From Rathayibacter agropyri (GTDB taxonomy: Bacteria > Actinomycetota > Actinomycetes > Actinomycetales > Microbacteriaceae): DNA of 64,000 nucleotides. Location: contig NZ_JABRPL010000001.1 in the NCBI RefSeq assembly GCF_013249015.1, positions 356,218 to 420,217 of the forward strand, in the 5' to 3' direction. This document shows, piece after piece, positions 7,436 to 16,628 of the stretch. The position numbers and the translations under genes were made by a program. Each line of letters begins with the position of its first letter. Positions within the stretch are counted from its first letter, which is position 1. The notes under the pieces were generated by a model that did not search any database, was not told the DNA's origin, and saw only the letters and a list, made by a program, of their open reading frames with translations.

Positions 7436-8800
7436 CTATTGCCGATAATCGGGCGGTTCGTCCCGCAGGTACTGCGCTGAGATCACGCGGAATGATCGCG
7501 TGAAGAGCGCCGCTGTGGCTGTGATCGCCGTGATGATTCCGCCGATGAGGAACACGAGGGCGATTCCCCGCCCGGTTCCGTCGCCGAGCAGCCATCCGTA
7601 GGACGACTGCCCGGCGGATGATGTCATGTACGGGATGAGGGCGAATTCGGCGATCGGTGCGATGAGGAATGCGGTGATCGGGGCCGCAGCTGACTCGAGT
7701 GCTGCCGCGAAGCCAAAAACCCGTCCCTGTGTCTCGAACGGAACGACCTTCTGGATGACTGTCTGCTCGGCGGCCTCGATTGCGGGGATGAGCGTCATAT
7801 ACAGCCAGATACCGACAGCGTACAGCCACCACCAATCGCGGAGAGTGAATACCGCACCGATGAGACCCATCACTATCACGAGCAGCAGCATCGTCCGGAT
7901 CGGGTTCGTCCCGAGGCCGTATCTGGCAACCAGCAGCCCGCCGATGATGAAGCCCGTCGCGGTTACGCCGAGCACGATCCCCCACAGTTCCACCGAGAAC
8001 AGCTCGAGCCCGTACGGATCCATCAGCGCCACGTAGACGCCGCCGATCAAGTTGTTGAACGTCGAGAAGACAATGAGCGCAAGGAGGCCCGTCGCCGCCC
8101 GCACCGCAGTGACGCTGCCGCGCAGATCGATGAGTGGGGCACGGTCGCCTGTCGATGCGGGCTTGTCTTCAGGGATGCGCAGGAATAACAAGTGCAGGAG
8201 CGCGGCGGTGGATGCGCTGATCGCAATCAGCATCGTCCACCCCATGCCGAGCAGGCCGATCGACAATCCGCTGAACACGCTCGTGACGACGAACGCGAGC
8301 CCCTGAACGGTGCCGACCAGGCCGTTCGCACGGGCATGGCGTTCCACCGGAACCAGCAGCGTCACCGTCGTGGACAGTGCGATGTTGCGCATGTTCTCGA
8401 CGACCGCGCCGAACAGAATGATGCCGGAAAACATCCAAAACCAGGGACCGCCGAAGTTCAGCAGCGCCGACTCCGGAAGCGCGAGATACAGGATGCCTGC
8501 GAGGCTGAAGGACGCGAGCGTCACTGCGCCGACGAAGACCATCACTTGGTACTTGCGGTGCCGGTCCACAATGGTGCCGAAGGCCATTGCGAAGATCGCG
8601 ACAAGCAGCATGTACGCCCCGCCGATGATGCCGGTCGCGAGCACCGACCGGGTTTCGAGGTACACCCAGAACGTCAGCGCGAACCAGAGGAAACTCGTTG
8701 TCACATTCGCGACGGCGGTGTTCACGAGGATCTGGTGGAAGGTGCGCAGGCTCGTCGTGCTCACAGACGCGGACTCGGAAGCTGGAGCAGTCGAGGACAT
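7436..8800 (-). CDS. MFS transporter, probable drug/metabolite exporter
   Basis: A 454-residue major facilitator with about twelve transmembrane segments and the loop 2-3 motif GTIVDRHRKYQ characteristic of the superfamily. The start ATG follows GGAAGGAAGAC; an upstream in-frame extension of 31 residues lacks these signals. It resembles the MFS_3/enterobactin-exporter-like group, often annotated as efflux of siderophores or macrolides. It stands alone between a convergent sugar operon and an oxidoreductase gene, so the substrate cannot be inferred from context. Confidence 0.85.
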   Translation of the reverse strand: MSSTAPASESASVSTTSLRTFHQILVNTAVANVTTSFLWFALTFWVYLETRSVLATGIIGGAYMLLVAIFAMAFGTIVDRHRKYQVMVFVGAVTLASFSLAGILYLALPESALLNFGGPWFWMFSGIILFGAVVENMRNIALSTTVTLLVPVERHARANGLVGTVQGLAFVVTSVFSGLSIGLLGMGWTMLIAISASTAALLHLLFLRIPEDKPASTGDRAPLIDLRGSVTAVRAATGLLALIVFSTFNNLIGGVYVALMDPYGLELFSVELWGIVLGVTATGFIIGGLLVARYGLGTNPIRTMLLLVIVMGLIGAVFTLRDWWWLYAVGIWLYMTLIPAIEAAEQTVIQKVVPFETQGRVFGFAAALESAAAPITAFLIAPIAEFALIPYMTSSAGQSSYGWLLGDGTGRGIALVFLIGGIITAITATAALFTRSFRVISAQYLRDEPPDYRQ

Positions 8801-8975
8801 GTCTTCCTTCCGCTGGAAGACGGCGCTTTCTGACGTCGAATGTTCCGTCAAGCGTGTGCCGACCTCGCAGCCACTGTAGGCCCCCGTTGTCAACCAGTCG
8901 AGGAGAATGTGCGATCACCTCGTCATCGAGAGGGAGCCAGGCGATCTTGCCGTTGCGACTGACCGAGCCCGGCGT

Positions 8976-9851
8976 TCAGAAGCGGGAGGCGACCTCGTAG
9001 AGGACGTCGTCGTCACCGGCATAGATGCCGTCGCGGCGGGGCCAGTGTGAGACGACATCGGTGAAGCCGAGCTGGTCGGCGCGACCTGCCATGTCCTCGA
9101 AGCGGGCGACGCTGTCGAGGGAGTAATCGCCTCCGGAGTCCAGCGAGAGGTGGCGCTCGATGTCGCGCGGGTCGCGGCCGGCGGTCTCGAGTGCCTGATC
9201 GAGGCGGCTGGCCAGCGTGGCGAGGCCGGTCCACCACTCCTCCCCCGTCGTTCCGGCGGGGCCGGTGGTGACCCAGCCCTGAGCACGCTCGGCGACGAGA
9301 GCCAGCCCCTTCGGGCCGTTCGCGGCGAGGACAAACGGGACGCGTGGACGCTGAGCCGGTTCTCCCACCATTCGGGCTCCACGCGCGGTGAACCAATCGC
9401 CGTCGATATCGATACCACCGGAGTCAGGCTTCTCGTGGCGCAGCAACACGTCGAGCGCCGCCACGAACTCGGAGAAGCGCTCGTGGCGCTCGCGCGGCGT
9501 GTATTCGCGCTGTCCCAGCACGGTGGAGTCAAAGCCAGTGCCACCCGAGCCCAGGCCCAGGATCACTCGCCCGGCCGAGATCTCGTCGAGCGTGGCAACC
9601 TCCTTCGCGAAGGGGACGGGATGACGGAAGTTGGGCGACGCGACGAAGGTACCCAGTCGCAGGGTCTCAGTGACGAGGGCCGCCGCAGTGAGGGTGGGCA
9701 CGGTCGCCTGCCATCGCTCCCCCGCGAGGGAACGCCAGGAAAGGTGGTCGTAGGTCCAGGCGTGGTCGAAGCCGAGCCCCTCGGCCGATTGCCACGTGCG
9801 TCGCGCCTCAACCCACGGGTCCTGCGGAAGGATGACAATTCCGTGTCGCAT
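8976..9851 (-). CDS. LLM-class (luciferase-like) flavin-dependent oxidoreductase
   Basis: A 291-residue bacterial luciferase-like TIM barrel (FDHAWTYDHLSWRS near residue 28-41; GRVILGLGSGGTGFDS near 93-108). Actinobacterial relatives use FMN or coenzyme F420 and act as monooxygenases or dehydrogenases. There is no Shine-Dalgarno sequence. TACACT lies six bases before the ATG, so the transcript is probably leaderless. It is a single-gene unit and the substrate is unknown. Confidence 0.85.
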   Translation of the reverse strand: MRHGIVILPQDPWVEARRTWQSAEGLGFDHAWTYDHLSWRSLAGERWQATVPTLTAAALVTETLRLGTFVASPNFRHPVPFAKEVATLDEISAGRVILGLGSGGTGFDSTVLGQREYTPRERHERFSEFVAALDVLLRHEKPDSGGIDIDGDWFTARGARMVGEPAQRPRVPFVLAANGPKGLALVAERAQGWVTTGPAGTTGEEWWTGLATLASRLDQALETAGRDPRDIERHLSLDSGGDYSLDSVARFEDMAGRADQLGFTDVVSHWPRRDGIYAGDDDVLYEVASRF

Positions 9852-9998
9852 CGTCTGAGTGTAGGTCGGCGCTCCGGAATGCGCCGCTCATCCTTCCGTG
9901 CTCTCTCCTGAGCACCTGTCCCCTGAGGTGCCCGAGAACGCTCGTCGCCACGCCGGTCGGGAGCACTCCCGGGCACCTCCATCGCTATCCGGAGAGAC

Positions 9999-11678
9999 TC
10001 ACGAGAGAGCCGCTTTCTCGAGTGTGTACAGCTCCTTGACCTGTTCCGCTGTGAGAGCCCGATTCCAGACCCGCACCCGCGCGAGAGTCCCCCGGTACTG
10101 GTTGATAATCACGCCGTTGCGGCCGTTCGCCCCGACCACGAAGTCGCCGGGAGCGGCATTCATCCCGTCTGGATAGACGTAGGGATTTTTGGCGTAAGTG
10201 GCCCCGAGCGCGTCGGTGTATTTCGGATAGGCCGTGGCCGTGCCGTCGAGGTACGACACGGCGACCGCTCCGTCATAGGTGCCGACGTGTAGCTGCCAGA
10301 CCCCCCGGCTCAGGCGCCGCGGTTCGACCGAGTAGTCCCGCGAGAACGGGTAGCCCGGCGTCGGTCCCCCGAGCTTCGAGACGTGCATGCACACCCGCTC
10401 CCAGCCGCCGTACTCCGGGAGATTGTTGAACAGGGCGTAGGAGCGCAGCGCTCCGACTGTCGACTCCTCCCAGACTCCGGCGAGGCAGGCGCTGTTCGGA
10501 TCGGAGTTCAACACCCAGGCAGCGACCGTGACCGCGCCGGTCGAGGCGCCGAGATTGAGCGGGCCGAGTTCGGTCCTGGGCACGATCAGGTAGTCGGTGC
10601 TGCCGTTGAAGTTGACGCCCGAGCCGAAAGGAGTCGTGACTCGCCGGGCGGTAGAGCCGGTCCCCTGCCGTAGCGCCGGCGCTCCTGCGGTGGCGGACGC
10701 GAACGGCGCGCTGCCCTCGGCGAAGGACCAGTCGGCGATCGGGGTCGGCACGGTCGTAGCAGGCGGTGGCGGCTCCTCCGCGAGCCAGCGCTGAAAAGTC
10801 TCGAGCATCTCCTTATTGGTGAAACTCGGAACGGCGTGGCCGCCTGTCCCCTCGCCCGCGTGGACGCGGATGGTCGCCTCCCGTGCGAACGGGAGCGCGG
10901 CGGCGCGCAGGGCCATGCCGTGCTTCGCAAACGGGACGACCGTGTCGTCGGAGGATCCGGTAATGCGCAAGCGCGCGTCACGCCACACCGACGGAGGCAG
11001 GCGAGCGGGGTTGGCGGCCGCCACCGCCGCGAGGTCGTCGTAGTACGGGAGAACCTTGTCCGGTTCGCTGGCTGCCCGCTCCTCGAGATCGTACGAGCTG
11101 TTGCAGAGGTAGGCGCCGAGGATGTTCGGCAGCATTCGAGTGCCGTAGGCCCAGGTGAGCAGCGGTCCTCCGCCGGAATCCGAGCGCAGCAGACTCGCGT
11201 CGATGCGCCAGACCGACGACGCCCAGGCGGCCACGGCGGCTTGAATCTCGAGCGCCCGTGTGCTCGTCCATATGCTGCCGCCGTAGGTCGGGCAGATGCT
11301 GACGACTCCACGGTCGACGGCGAGGTCGGCGGAGTAGGCGAAGGCGTTGGAGAGCGCAGTGTGGTTGCCGTTGCGTGAGTGGTAGTACCAGAGCATCGTC
11401 GCTCCGGTGCTCCTCGAGGGTGGGGTCGCGTGCGGGACGAAGAGCCGCGCCCGGTCCCCCGCGACGACCACGTCGATGATCTCGTAGCGCCGTTTCCCTG
11501 TGCGTGACGTCGCGGTCGCGCTGCGGGAGACCTCTCCGGGGAGCTTCGGCACCGCACTCATGTCGCCCGCCGCCAGCGCAGGAGTCGCGAAGGCGAGAGC
11601 TCCCGCGCCGGCGACGGAAGCGGTGAGGATCGCCCGTCGAGAGAGGGCGGAGAAAGCGTTCTTCTGGGTATGCATCAT
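9999..11678 (-). CDS. Tat-exported alpha/beta-hydrolase with C-terminal LamG-like domain
   Basis: A 559-residue secreted protein. A twin-arginine signal (SRRAILTASVAG, residues 13-24) ends at ALA-AG near residue 37. Residues about 60-300 look like an alpha/beta-hydrolase: a nucleophile-elbow-like SDSGG (S168), an acidic TGSSDD (D244/D245) and GGHAVP (H281). The elbow has Ser where the first Gly of GxSxG is usual. A Pro-rich linker (PPPPATTVPTP) leads to a concanavalin/LamG-like beta-sandwich (residues about 315-555, FNGSTDYLIVP, GTLARVRVWNRALTAEQV). The start is the first of two tandem ATGs behind GGAAAGG. It probably acts on an extracellular polymer or ester. A small AraC-type gene is divergent to it. 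Confidence 0.75.
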   Translation of the reverse strand: MMHTQKNAFSALSRRAILTASVAGAGALAFATPALAAGDMSAVPKLPGEVSRSATATSRTGKRRYEIIDVVVAGDRARLFVPHATPPSRSTGATMLWYYHSRNGNHTALSNAFAYSADLAVDRGVVSICPTYGGSIWTSTRALEIQAAVAAWASSVWRIDASLLRSDSGGGPLLTWAYGTRMLPNILGAYLCNSSYDLEERAASEPDKVLPYYDDLAAVAAANPARLPPSVWRDARLRITGSSDDTVVPFAKHGMALRAAALPFAREATIRVHAGEGTGGHAVPSFTNKEMLETFQRWLAEEPPPPATTVPTPIADWSFAEGSAPFASATAGAPALRQGTGSTARRVTTPFGSGVNFNGSTDYLIVPRTELGPLNLGASTGAVTVAAWVLNSDPNSACLAGVWEESTVGALRSYALFNNLPEYGGWERVCMHVSKLGGPTPGYPFSRDYSVEPRRLSRGVWQLHVGTYDGAVAVSYLDGTATAYPKYTDALGATYAKNPYVYPDGMNAAPGDFVVGANGRNGVIINQYRGTLARVRVWNRALTAEQVKELYTLEKAALS

Positions 11679-12082
11679 CGCAGAACCTTTCCGATTGTGA
11701 CCAGAGTGGGGACACATATCGAATAGAGAGGAGAAAGCGTGCAGGTATCCGGCTCTACTGCTCGAACTTCTGTATTCCCACGCCTGTCCGAGGAGTGTAG
11801 GCGCGAGGCGGCGCAGGTGTCACTAAAGAGGAGGTAAGTTATTCGGATATTCTCTCGTCTCCTGCTGTGAAAGATGGCGCGGAGGGCAGGTGCAGGGCAG
11901 GTGCAGGGCAGAGTTCTTCTCACGAAGACGGGGTGGGCTTGGGAGTCCGTTCGGCCCGGGTGCGTCGGCGAGGCCCGTGCGCGACCCCTGAGACGCCGGC
12001 CCCTCCGGTCCCGGAACTCCGCCATCGCAAACGGATCTTGCGCCACCGCGTCATCGTGGAGCCCCAACCCGGTCTCCTCCAT
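11679..12082. other. Intergenic region between divergent hydrolase and AraC-type genes
   Basis: The first half is comparatively AT-rich and probably carries the minus-strand promoter of the Tat-exported hydrolase. At 11888-11911 a short GGCAGGTGCA direct repeat occurs twice in tandem. The reading frame of the AraC-type gene is open through 11867-12082 but its composition there is Arg/Pro-rich without recognisable domain, so I treat it as leader DNA. No RNA gene was recognised. Confidence 0.45.
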
Positions 12083-12583
12083 ATGCACCTTCTTCACTGC
12101 GCCCCCGTCACGTCCATTCGCCCCACTGCCGCCCGCGGCCGCGGACGTCGCCTCGACGTACTCGCCATCGCCGCCGCGGCCCTCGTTAACGAGCGCTACA
12201 CCGACCGCCGATTCACACTGCTGGGTCTTGCGACCGAGCTGCGCGTCAGCGTCCTGGGGCTCCGGATGCGGTTTCGCCGCTTCTACGGTCTGAGCCTCGA
12301 CGAGCACCTGGCGCTGCGTCGCCTCGAGCTCGCCGCCGTGATGATGGCGAGCACTCCCGTCACGCTCGGCGGCCTCGATCACATCGCCCGTGTCTCCGGC
12401 TACCGCGGCATCGCCGAGCTTGATCGCGACCACCGGCGCTACCGCCGCACGTCCGCCCTCGCCGCGTGGTTTCGGGCCTCCCCGCGTCACGCCCCGCACG
12501 AGCTCTCAGCCGTCACGCTCCCGCCGCACGGGACCTCCGGGAAGGGCCTCGCGCCCGTATACCCGTTCCCGCACCGCGATTGA
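12083..12583 (+). CDS. Small AraC-type helix-turn-helix protein
   Basis: 166 residues from ATG 12083. Residues about 40-125 (FTLLGLATELRVSVLGLRMR, then LGGLDHIARVSGYRGIAELD) follow the two-helix-turn-helix layout of AraC/XylS DNA-binding domains, including the ARVSGYRGIAELDRDHRRY end that mirrors the family's GF.d.s.F.r.Fkr. There is no sensor domain ahead of it. The start is uncertain: an in-frame GTG at 11867 would add 72 residues, and no convincing ribosome site precedes either start. Being divergent from the Tat-exported hydrolase it may regulate that gene. Confidence 0.55.
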   Translation: MHLLHCAPVTSIRPTAARGRGRRLDVLAIAAAALVNERYTDRRFTLLGLATELRVSVLGLRMRFRRFYGLSLDEHLALRRLELAAVMMASTPVTLGGLDHIARVSGYRGIAELDRDHRRYRRTSALAAWFRASPRHAPHELSAVTLPPHGTSGKGLAPVYPFPHRD

Positions 12584-12635
12584 CCCCCGCGCCGGAACGG
12601 TACAGTGCGTCGATGCACTCCTGGAGATACCGCCG

Positions 12636-13394
12636 ATGACGACCGTCCGCTACGTCGCGATCGGCGACTCGTTCACCGAGGGAGTGGGCGACGAGTTTCC
12701 GGACGGCGCCCCTCGCGGCTGGGCCGATCTCACCGCGCAGGGCTGGGCGGAGGCAACTGGCGAGCAGATCGAGTACGCCAACCTGGCGATTCGCGGCCGC
12801 CTGATCGCCCCCATCCTCGCCGAACAGCTCGAGCCTGCTCTTGCACTCGGTCCGACCCACCTCTCCTTCAACGGCGGAGGCAACGACATGCTCCGCCCGC
12901 GCGCCGACATCGAGCGGATCGCCGACGCCTACCTCCGCGTCCTCGAACGCTGCGACGAGGAGGGAGTGACGCTGATCTCGCTCGCTGGCGCCGACCCCTC
13001 GTTCCAGCTGCCGCTCGGGCGCCTCATCCGACGTCGCGGGGACGCGTTGGCTGACGCCGTTCTGCGCCGGCTACGGCACCGGAGTGACGTCGTCATCGCG
13101 GACAACTGGCACGACCCGGCCTTTGCGGATCCGTCGCTCTGGTCGGAGGACCGGTTGCATCTCGGTCCGACGGGGCATGACCGGGTCGCAGGCCGCGTCC
13201 TCCGCTCGCTCGGATTCGCTCGCCCGGCCTACTCGGCGCAGACGCCGCGGCAGCCACTCCGTGCGCGCCGCGGGTCCGTGCAGTACTACCGCCAGCACGT
13301 GACGCCCTGGCTGCGCCGCCGGCTCACCGGCACCTCGTCGGGCGACGGTCGCGCGGCGAAGTACCCGGACTTCGTGCCGATCGACCCGGCCTGA
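12636..13394 (+). CDS. SGNH/GDSL-family hydrolase
   Basis: A 252-residue hydrolase of the SGNH superfamily. Block I is YVAIGDSFTEGVGDE (catalytic Ser in GDS, residue 11). Block III is FNGGGNDMLRPRADI. Block V is SEDRLHLGPTGHDRVA with the DxxH catalytic Asp and His. It has no signal peptide. TGGAG lies 10 bases before the ATG. Members are lipases, acyl esterases or carbohydrate deacetylases acting on small esters. It is a monocistronic gene with no neighbour to specify the substrate. Confidence 0.9.
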   Translation: MTTVRYVAIGDSFTEGVGDEFPDGAPRGWADLTAQGWAEATGEQIEYANLAIRGRLIAPILAEQLEPALALGPTHLSFNGGGNDMLRPRADIERIADAYLRVLERCDEEGVTLISLAGADPSFQLPLGRLIRRRGDALADAVLRRLRHRSDVVIADNWHDPAFADPSLWSEDRLHLGPTGHDRVAGRVLRSLGFARPAYSAQTPRQPLRARRGSVQYYRQHVTPWLRRRLTGTSSGDGRAAKYPDFVPIDPA

Positions 13395-13409
13395 TCCTCC
13401 GGGTACGGG

Positions 13410-13934
13410 TCAGCGCCAGCCGTAGCGGGCGGTGAGCACTCGCGCCACGGCGTCGTATCGTGCCCGCTCGAGGGCTGCGCCTTCTCGCCGCATTCCCGCC
13501 GGGTGCACGCGGAACACGCGCTCCGGGTCGACCCAGCTCGGGCGTCCGTCCGGATCCCATGCGCCGGCGCCGACCGCGAGATACTCCGCGTGTTCCTTCG
13601 AACTCAGGCGCACCGCGAGCACCGTGCCGGTCTTCTCGACGGCGAGTACCAGGACCGGCCGGTCCTTGCCGCGGCCGTCGTCCTCCTCGTAGGGGACCCA
13701 GGTCCAGACCACCTCGCCAGGGTCAGGATCTCTATCGGGGGTGGGGGCGTAGGCGAGGCGCACGCCGCGCAGTCTGGACGGATCTACCTCGACGGTGCGA
13801 CCTACTCCGCTGGCGCCGGGCGTCGGCGCGGTCGTTGACAGGTAGGGCCGCTGCGGGCCGGCGTCGGGTCGGGCAGCTCTCGTGCGCCCGAGAAGTCGGA
13901 GGAGCAGGGACACGACCGAGCGCGAGGAGGGCAC
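13410..13934 (-). CDS. PemK/MazF-fold protein, solitary
   Basis: A 174-residue protein whose C-terminal half has the PemK/MazF barrel pattern: PGEVVWTWVPYEEDDGRGKDRPVLVLAV (about residues 70-97), then SSKEHAEY and the basic C-terminus. Toxin members are endoribonucleases. About 65 N-terminal residues are an unstructured extension, and no antitoxin-like small gene adjoins it on either side. Family relatives in actinobacterial chromosomes are often found alone, so a toxin role is not assured. It could be a housekeeping RNA-binding or RNase derivative. Confidence 0.7.
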   Translation of the reverse strand: MPSSRSVVSLLLRLLGRTRAARPDAGPQRPYLSTTAPTPGASGVGRTVEVDPSRLRGVRLAYAPTPDRDPDPGEVVWTWVPYEEDDGRGKDRPVLVLAVEKTGTVLAVRLSSKEHAEYLAVGAGAWDPDGRPSWVDPERVFRVHPAGMRREGAALERARYDAVARVLTARYGWR

Positions 13935-14046
13935 CCACGGAACCCTAGCCGGGATGCGGCCAGCGCGGCACGAACGGCGCGTGAACGATGACGGGGTGCC
14001 GACTCCGGAGAGCCGGCACCCCGCTGGGCGCTGTGTCGGAGACGTC

Positions 14047-15327
14047 CTAGTCCGCCAGGACGTAGCCCGCCTCGCCGTGGATCGCGGTGTCGATGCCTGC
14101 GATCTCGTCCTCGTTCTTCACGCGGAAGCCCATCGTCTTCTGGATGATCCAGCCGATCAGGAGGGTCATCACGAAGGAGTAAACCAGGACGGTGACGGCC
14201 GCGAGAGCCTGCTTGCCGAGCTGGCTGGCGTCGCCCGTGAGGAACAGGCCCACGTTGGTGCCGAAGAAGCCGATGTACAGCGTTCCGATCAGGCCGCCCA
14301 CGAGGTGCACGCCGACGACATCGAGCGAGTCGTCATAGCCGAGGCGGTACTTGAGGTCGATCGCCAGGGCACACACCGCACCGGTGATGACTCCGAGCAC
14401 GATGGCCCAGAACGGCGACAGGCTGGCACAGGCCGGGGTGATGGCGACGAGGCCGGCCACGGCGCCCGACGCGGCTCCGATCGACGTGGGCTTGCCGTCC
14501 TTGATCTTTTCGACGACCAGCCAGCCGAGGATCGCAGCGGCCGGCGCGGCGATGGTGTTCAGGAACGCGATCGCCGCGATCCCGTCCGCAGCGAGTTCGG
14601 ATCCCGCGTTGAAGCCGAACCAGCCGAACCAGAGCAGACCGGCGCCGAGCAGGACGAACGGCGGGTTGTGCGGCTGGTGCGCGCCCTTCGTGAAGTTCAC
14701 GCGCTTGCCGAGTACCAGGGCGAGGGCCAGAGCGGCCGCACCTGCGTTGATGTGCACGGCGGTGCCGCCGGCGAAGTCGATCGCTCCGACACCGTAGGCA
14801 ATCCAGCCGCCGTCGACGACGCTGGCGTCGTCACCGAGGGTGAAGTTGAAGACCCAGGAGGCCACGGGGAAGTAGACGACGGTCGCCCAGACGCCGGCGA
14901 AGACCATCCAGGCCCCGAACTTGGCGCGGTCGGCGATGGCGCCCGAGATCAGCGCGACGGTGATGATCGCGAAGGTCGCCTGGAAGGCGGCGAAGGCGAG
15001 GGTCGGGTAGGCCGACGACTGCTCGCCGAGCGCGTCGTTGTACACGCCCTGCAACCCGATCTGAGCGGTGTCGATGCCGAGCACGCCGTCGATGCCGACG
15101 AAGGTGTCGGTGCCCGCGGCTCCTCCTGGACCATTGCCGAACGCGATCGCGTAGCCATAGAGCACCCAGAGGACGCCGATGAGTCCCATTGCTCCAAAGC
15201 TGAGCATCATCATGCTGATGACGCTCTTCGCACGAACCAGACCGCCGTAGAAGAAGGCGAGTCCGGGGGTCATGAGCAGGACCAGCGCGGCTGCGATGAG
15301 CAGGAACGCGGTATTGCCTTGATCCAT
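14047..15327 (-). CDS. amtB: Ammonium transporter Amt/AmtB
   Basis: A 426-residue Amt/Rh channel with eleven predicted transmembrane helices. TPGLAFFYGGLVRAKSV (about residues 20-36) and DFAGGTAVHINAGAAALALAL with a conserved His are family signatures, and DVVGVHLVGGLIGTLYIG holds the second pore His. The start ATG follows GAGAGG. It scavenges NH4+/NH3 at low nitrogen. No glnK PII gene follows it, unlike in many bacteria. A GlnR-type box lies 121-158 bases upstream. Confidence 0.96.
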   Translation of the reverse strand: MDQGNTAFLLIAAALVLLMTPGLAFFYGGLVRAKSVISMMMLSFGAMGLIGVLWVLYGYAIAFGNGPGGAAGTDTFVGIDGVLGIDTAQIGLQGVYNDALGEQSSAYPTLAFAAFQATFAIITVALISGAIADRAKFGAWMVFAGVWATVVYFPVASWVFNFTLGDDASVVDGGWIAYGVGAIDFAGGTAVHINAGAAALALALVLGKRVNFTKGAHQPHNPPFVLLGAGLLWFGWFGFNAGSELAADGIAAIAFLNTIAAPAAAILGWLVVEKIKDGKPTSIGAASGAVAGLVAITPACASLSPFWAIVLGVITGAVCALAIDLKYRLGYDDSLDVVGVHLVGGLIGTLYIGFFGTNVGLFLTGDASQLGKQALAAVTVLVYSFVMTLLIGWIIQKTMGFRVKNEDEIAGIDTAIHGEAGYVLAD

Positions 15328-15447
15328 AATTGAACCTCTCGTGAATGTGCAGAGAAAAGCCCGGAGCAAGGACGCGGAGTTGGTGTACGTCCTCGAGACA
15401 CGCGGGTGTCGGGTCACCTCGGGTAGCCGACAGTCTGGCGGGGGGAC

Positions 15448-15485
15448 GTTTCGACCCGTGCGGCAGCACGTTTCGCGGAGGTTAC
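15448..15485 (-). promoter_or_regulatory. Predicted GlnR box upstream of amtB
   Basis: On the minus strand the series GTAAC-6-GAAAC-6-CCGCA-6-GAAAC matches the actinobacterial GlnR arrangement gTnAc-n6-GaAAc-n6-GtnAC-n6-GAAAc, with exact six-base spacers and only the third element degenerate. The remainder of the 257-bp gap to zapE shows no gene. Confidence 0.75.
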
Positions 15486-15584
15486 GGACCAGCCCCTCAG
15501 GTAAACAGCGCATTACAGGACCCCGGTGATCGGCACGAACCGGGCCTCAGGGGCCCCGGGTGTCAGGGGTGAGAGCGCGGCGCG

Positions 15585-16628
15585 CTAGGCGCGGAGCGGC
15601 ATCGACGTCAGCGCGATCAGACGAGACATCGAGCGGAGGTACTTCTTGCGGTAGCCGCCGCTGAGCATGTCGCCGCCGAAGACCTCGTCCAGCGGCGTTC
15701 CTGAGGCGAGCACCGGGATCTGCGCGTCATAGACCCGGTCGATGAAGGCAACGAGGCGCAGCGCGTCCGTCTGGTCGGTGAGCGCTTCGACGCCGCGGAG
15801 CACGATGGCGTCCACTCCGTCGATCACCTTGATGTAGCGGGAGGGGTGCACGGTGCCCAGATGGCCGACGGCCGCGGCGAAGGAGTCGTCGGTGACGACG
15901 GAGCCGGACGGCGCCGCTGCCACGAGCGCGTCGAGCTCGTCGTCGGTGCGCACCAGGGCGTGGCCCTCGATGTCGCGGCGGCGGTAATCGGTGCCGTCGA
16001 TCCGCATCGTCTCGAAGTGGGCGGCCATCGACTGGATCTCGCGGAGGAAGTCCGCGGCGGCGAATCGGCCCTCGCCCAGGGCGTTGGGCGGTGTGTTCGA
16101 GGTGGCTGCAATGCGGGTTCCGGAGGCGACGAGTTCGCCGAGCAAGCGGGTCATCAGCATCGTGTCGCCCGGATCGTCCAGTTCGAACTCGTCGATGCAG
16201 AGCAGAGCGGAGCCCTTCAGCAACGAGACGGTCGCCGCATAGCCGAGCGCACCGACGAGCGCGGTGTACTCGATGAAGGTGCCGAAGTACGTGCGTCCCG
16301 GAACGGCGTGCCAGATGGCGGCGAGCAGGTGCGTCTTGCCGACGCCGAAACCGCCGTCGAGGTACACGCCGGGCTTGCTGGCCGGCACCTTCCTCCGACC
16401 GAAGCCCAGGAAGCCGCCGCCGCCCTTCGAGCCGCCTCCCGCGGCGAAAGCACGCAGGACCTCGACGGCCTCGGCCTGCGAGGGGTACTCCGGATCAGGA
16501 CGGTAGCTCTCGAAGGTGGCGCCCTCGAACTGGCGTGGCGGCACCAGCGTCGACGCGATCTCGTGCCCGCTGATCTGCGGCGAGCGCGCGGTCAGGCTGC
16601 TCGTTGATCGGACGTCCTCGTGGCTCAC
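15585..16628 (-). CDS. zapE: Cell division ATPase ZapE (AFG1-like)
   Basis: A 347-residue AAA-type P-loop ATPase of the ZapE/AFG1 family. Walker A is GGFGVGKTHL (about residues 92-101), Walker B is LLCIDEFELDD, and sensor-like TSNTPPNALGEGRF follows. The GTG start reads MSHEDV. In E. coli ZapE associates with the Z-ring; in mitochondria AFG1 aids protein quality control. It is the only gene of its transcription unit and divergent from a rhodanese gene. Confidence 0.92.
   Translation of the reverse strand: MSHEDVRSTSSLTARSPQISGHEIASTLVPPRQFEGATFESYRPDPEYPSQAEAVEVLRAFAAGGGSKGGGGFLGFGRRKVPASKPGVYLDGGFGVGKTHLLAAIWHAVPGRTYFGTFIEYTALVGALGYAATVSLLKGSALLCIDEFELDDPGDTMLMTRLLGELVASGTRIAATSNTPPNALGEGRFAAADFLREIQSMAAHFETMRIDGTDYRRRDIEGHALVRTDDELDALVAAAPSGSVVTDDSFAAAVGHLGTVHPSRYIKVIDGVDAIVLRGVEALTDQTDALRLVAFIDRVYDAQIPVLASGTPLDEVFGGDMLSGGYRKKYLRSMSRLIALTSMPLRA

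Noticed and set aside
13882-15333. A 483-codon plus-strand frame opposite amtB
   Set aside because: Antisense shadow of a certain Amt transporter; the composition is Asp/Glu/Arg-rich without domains.
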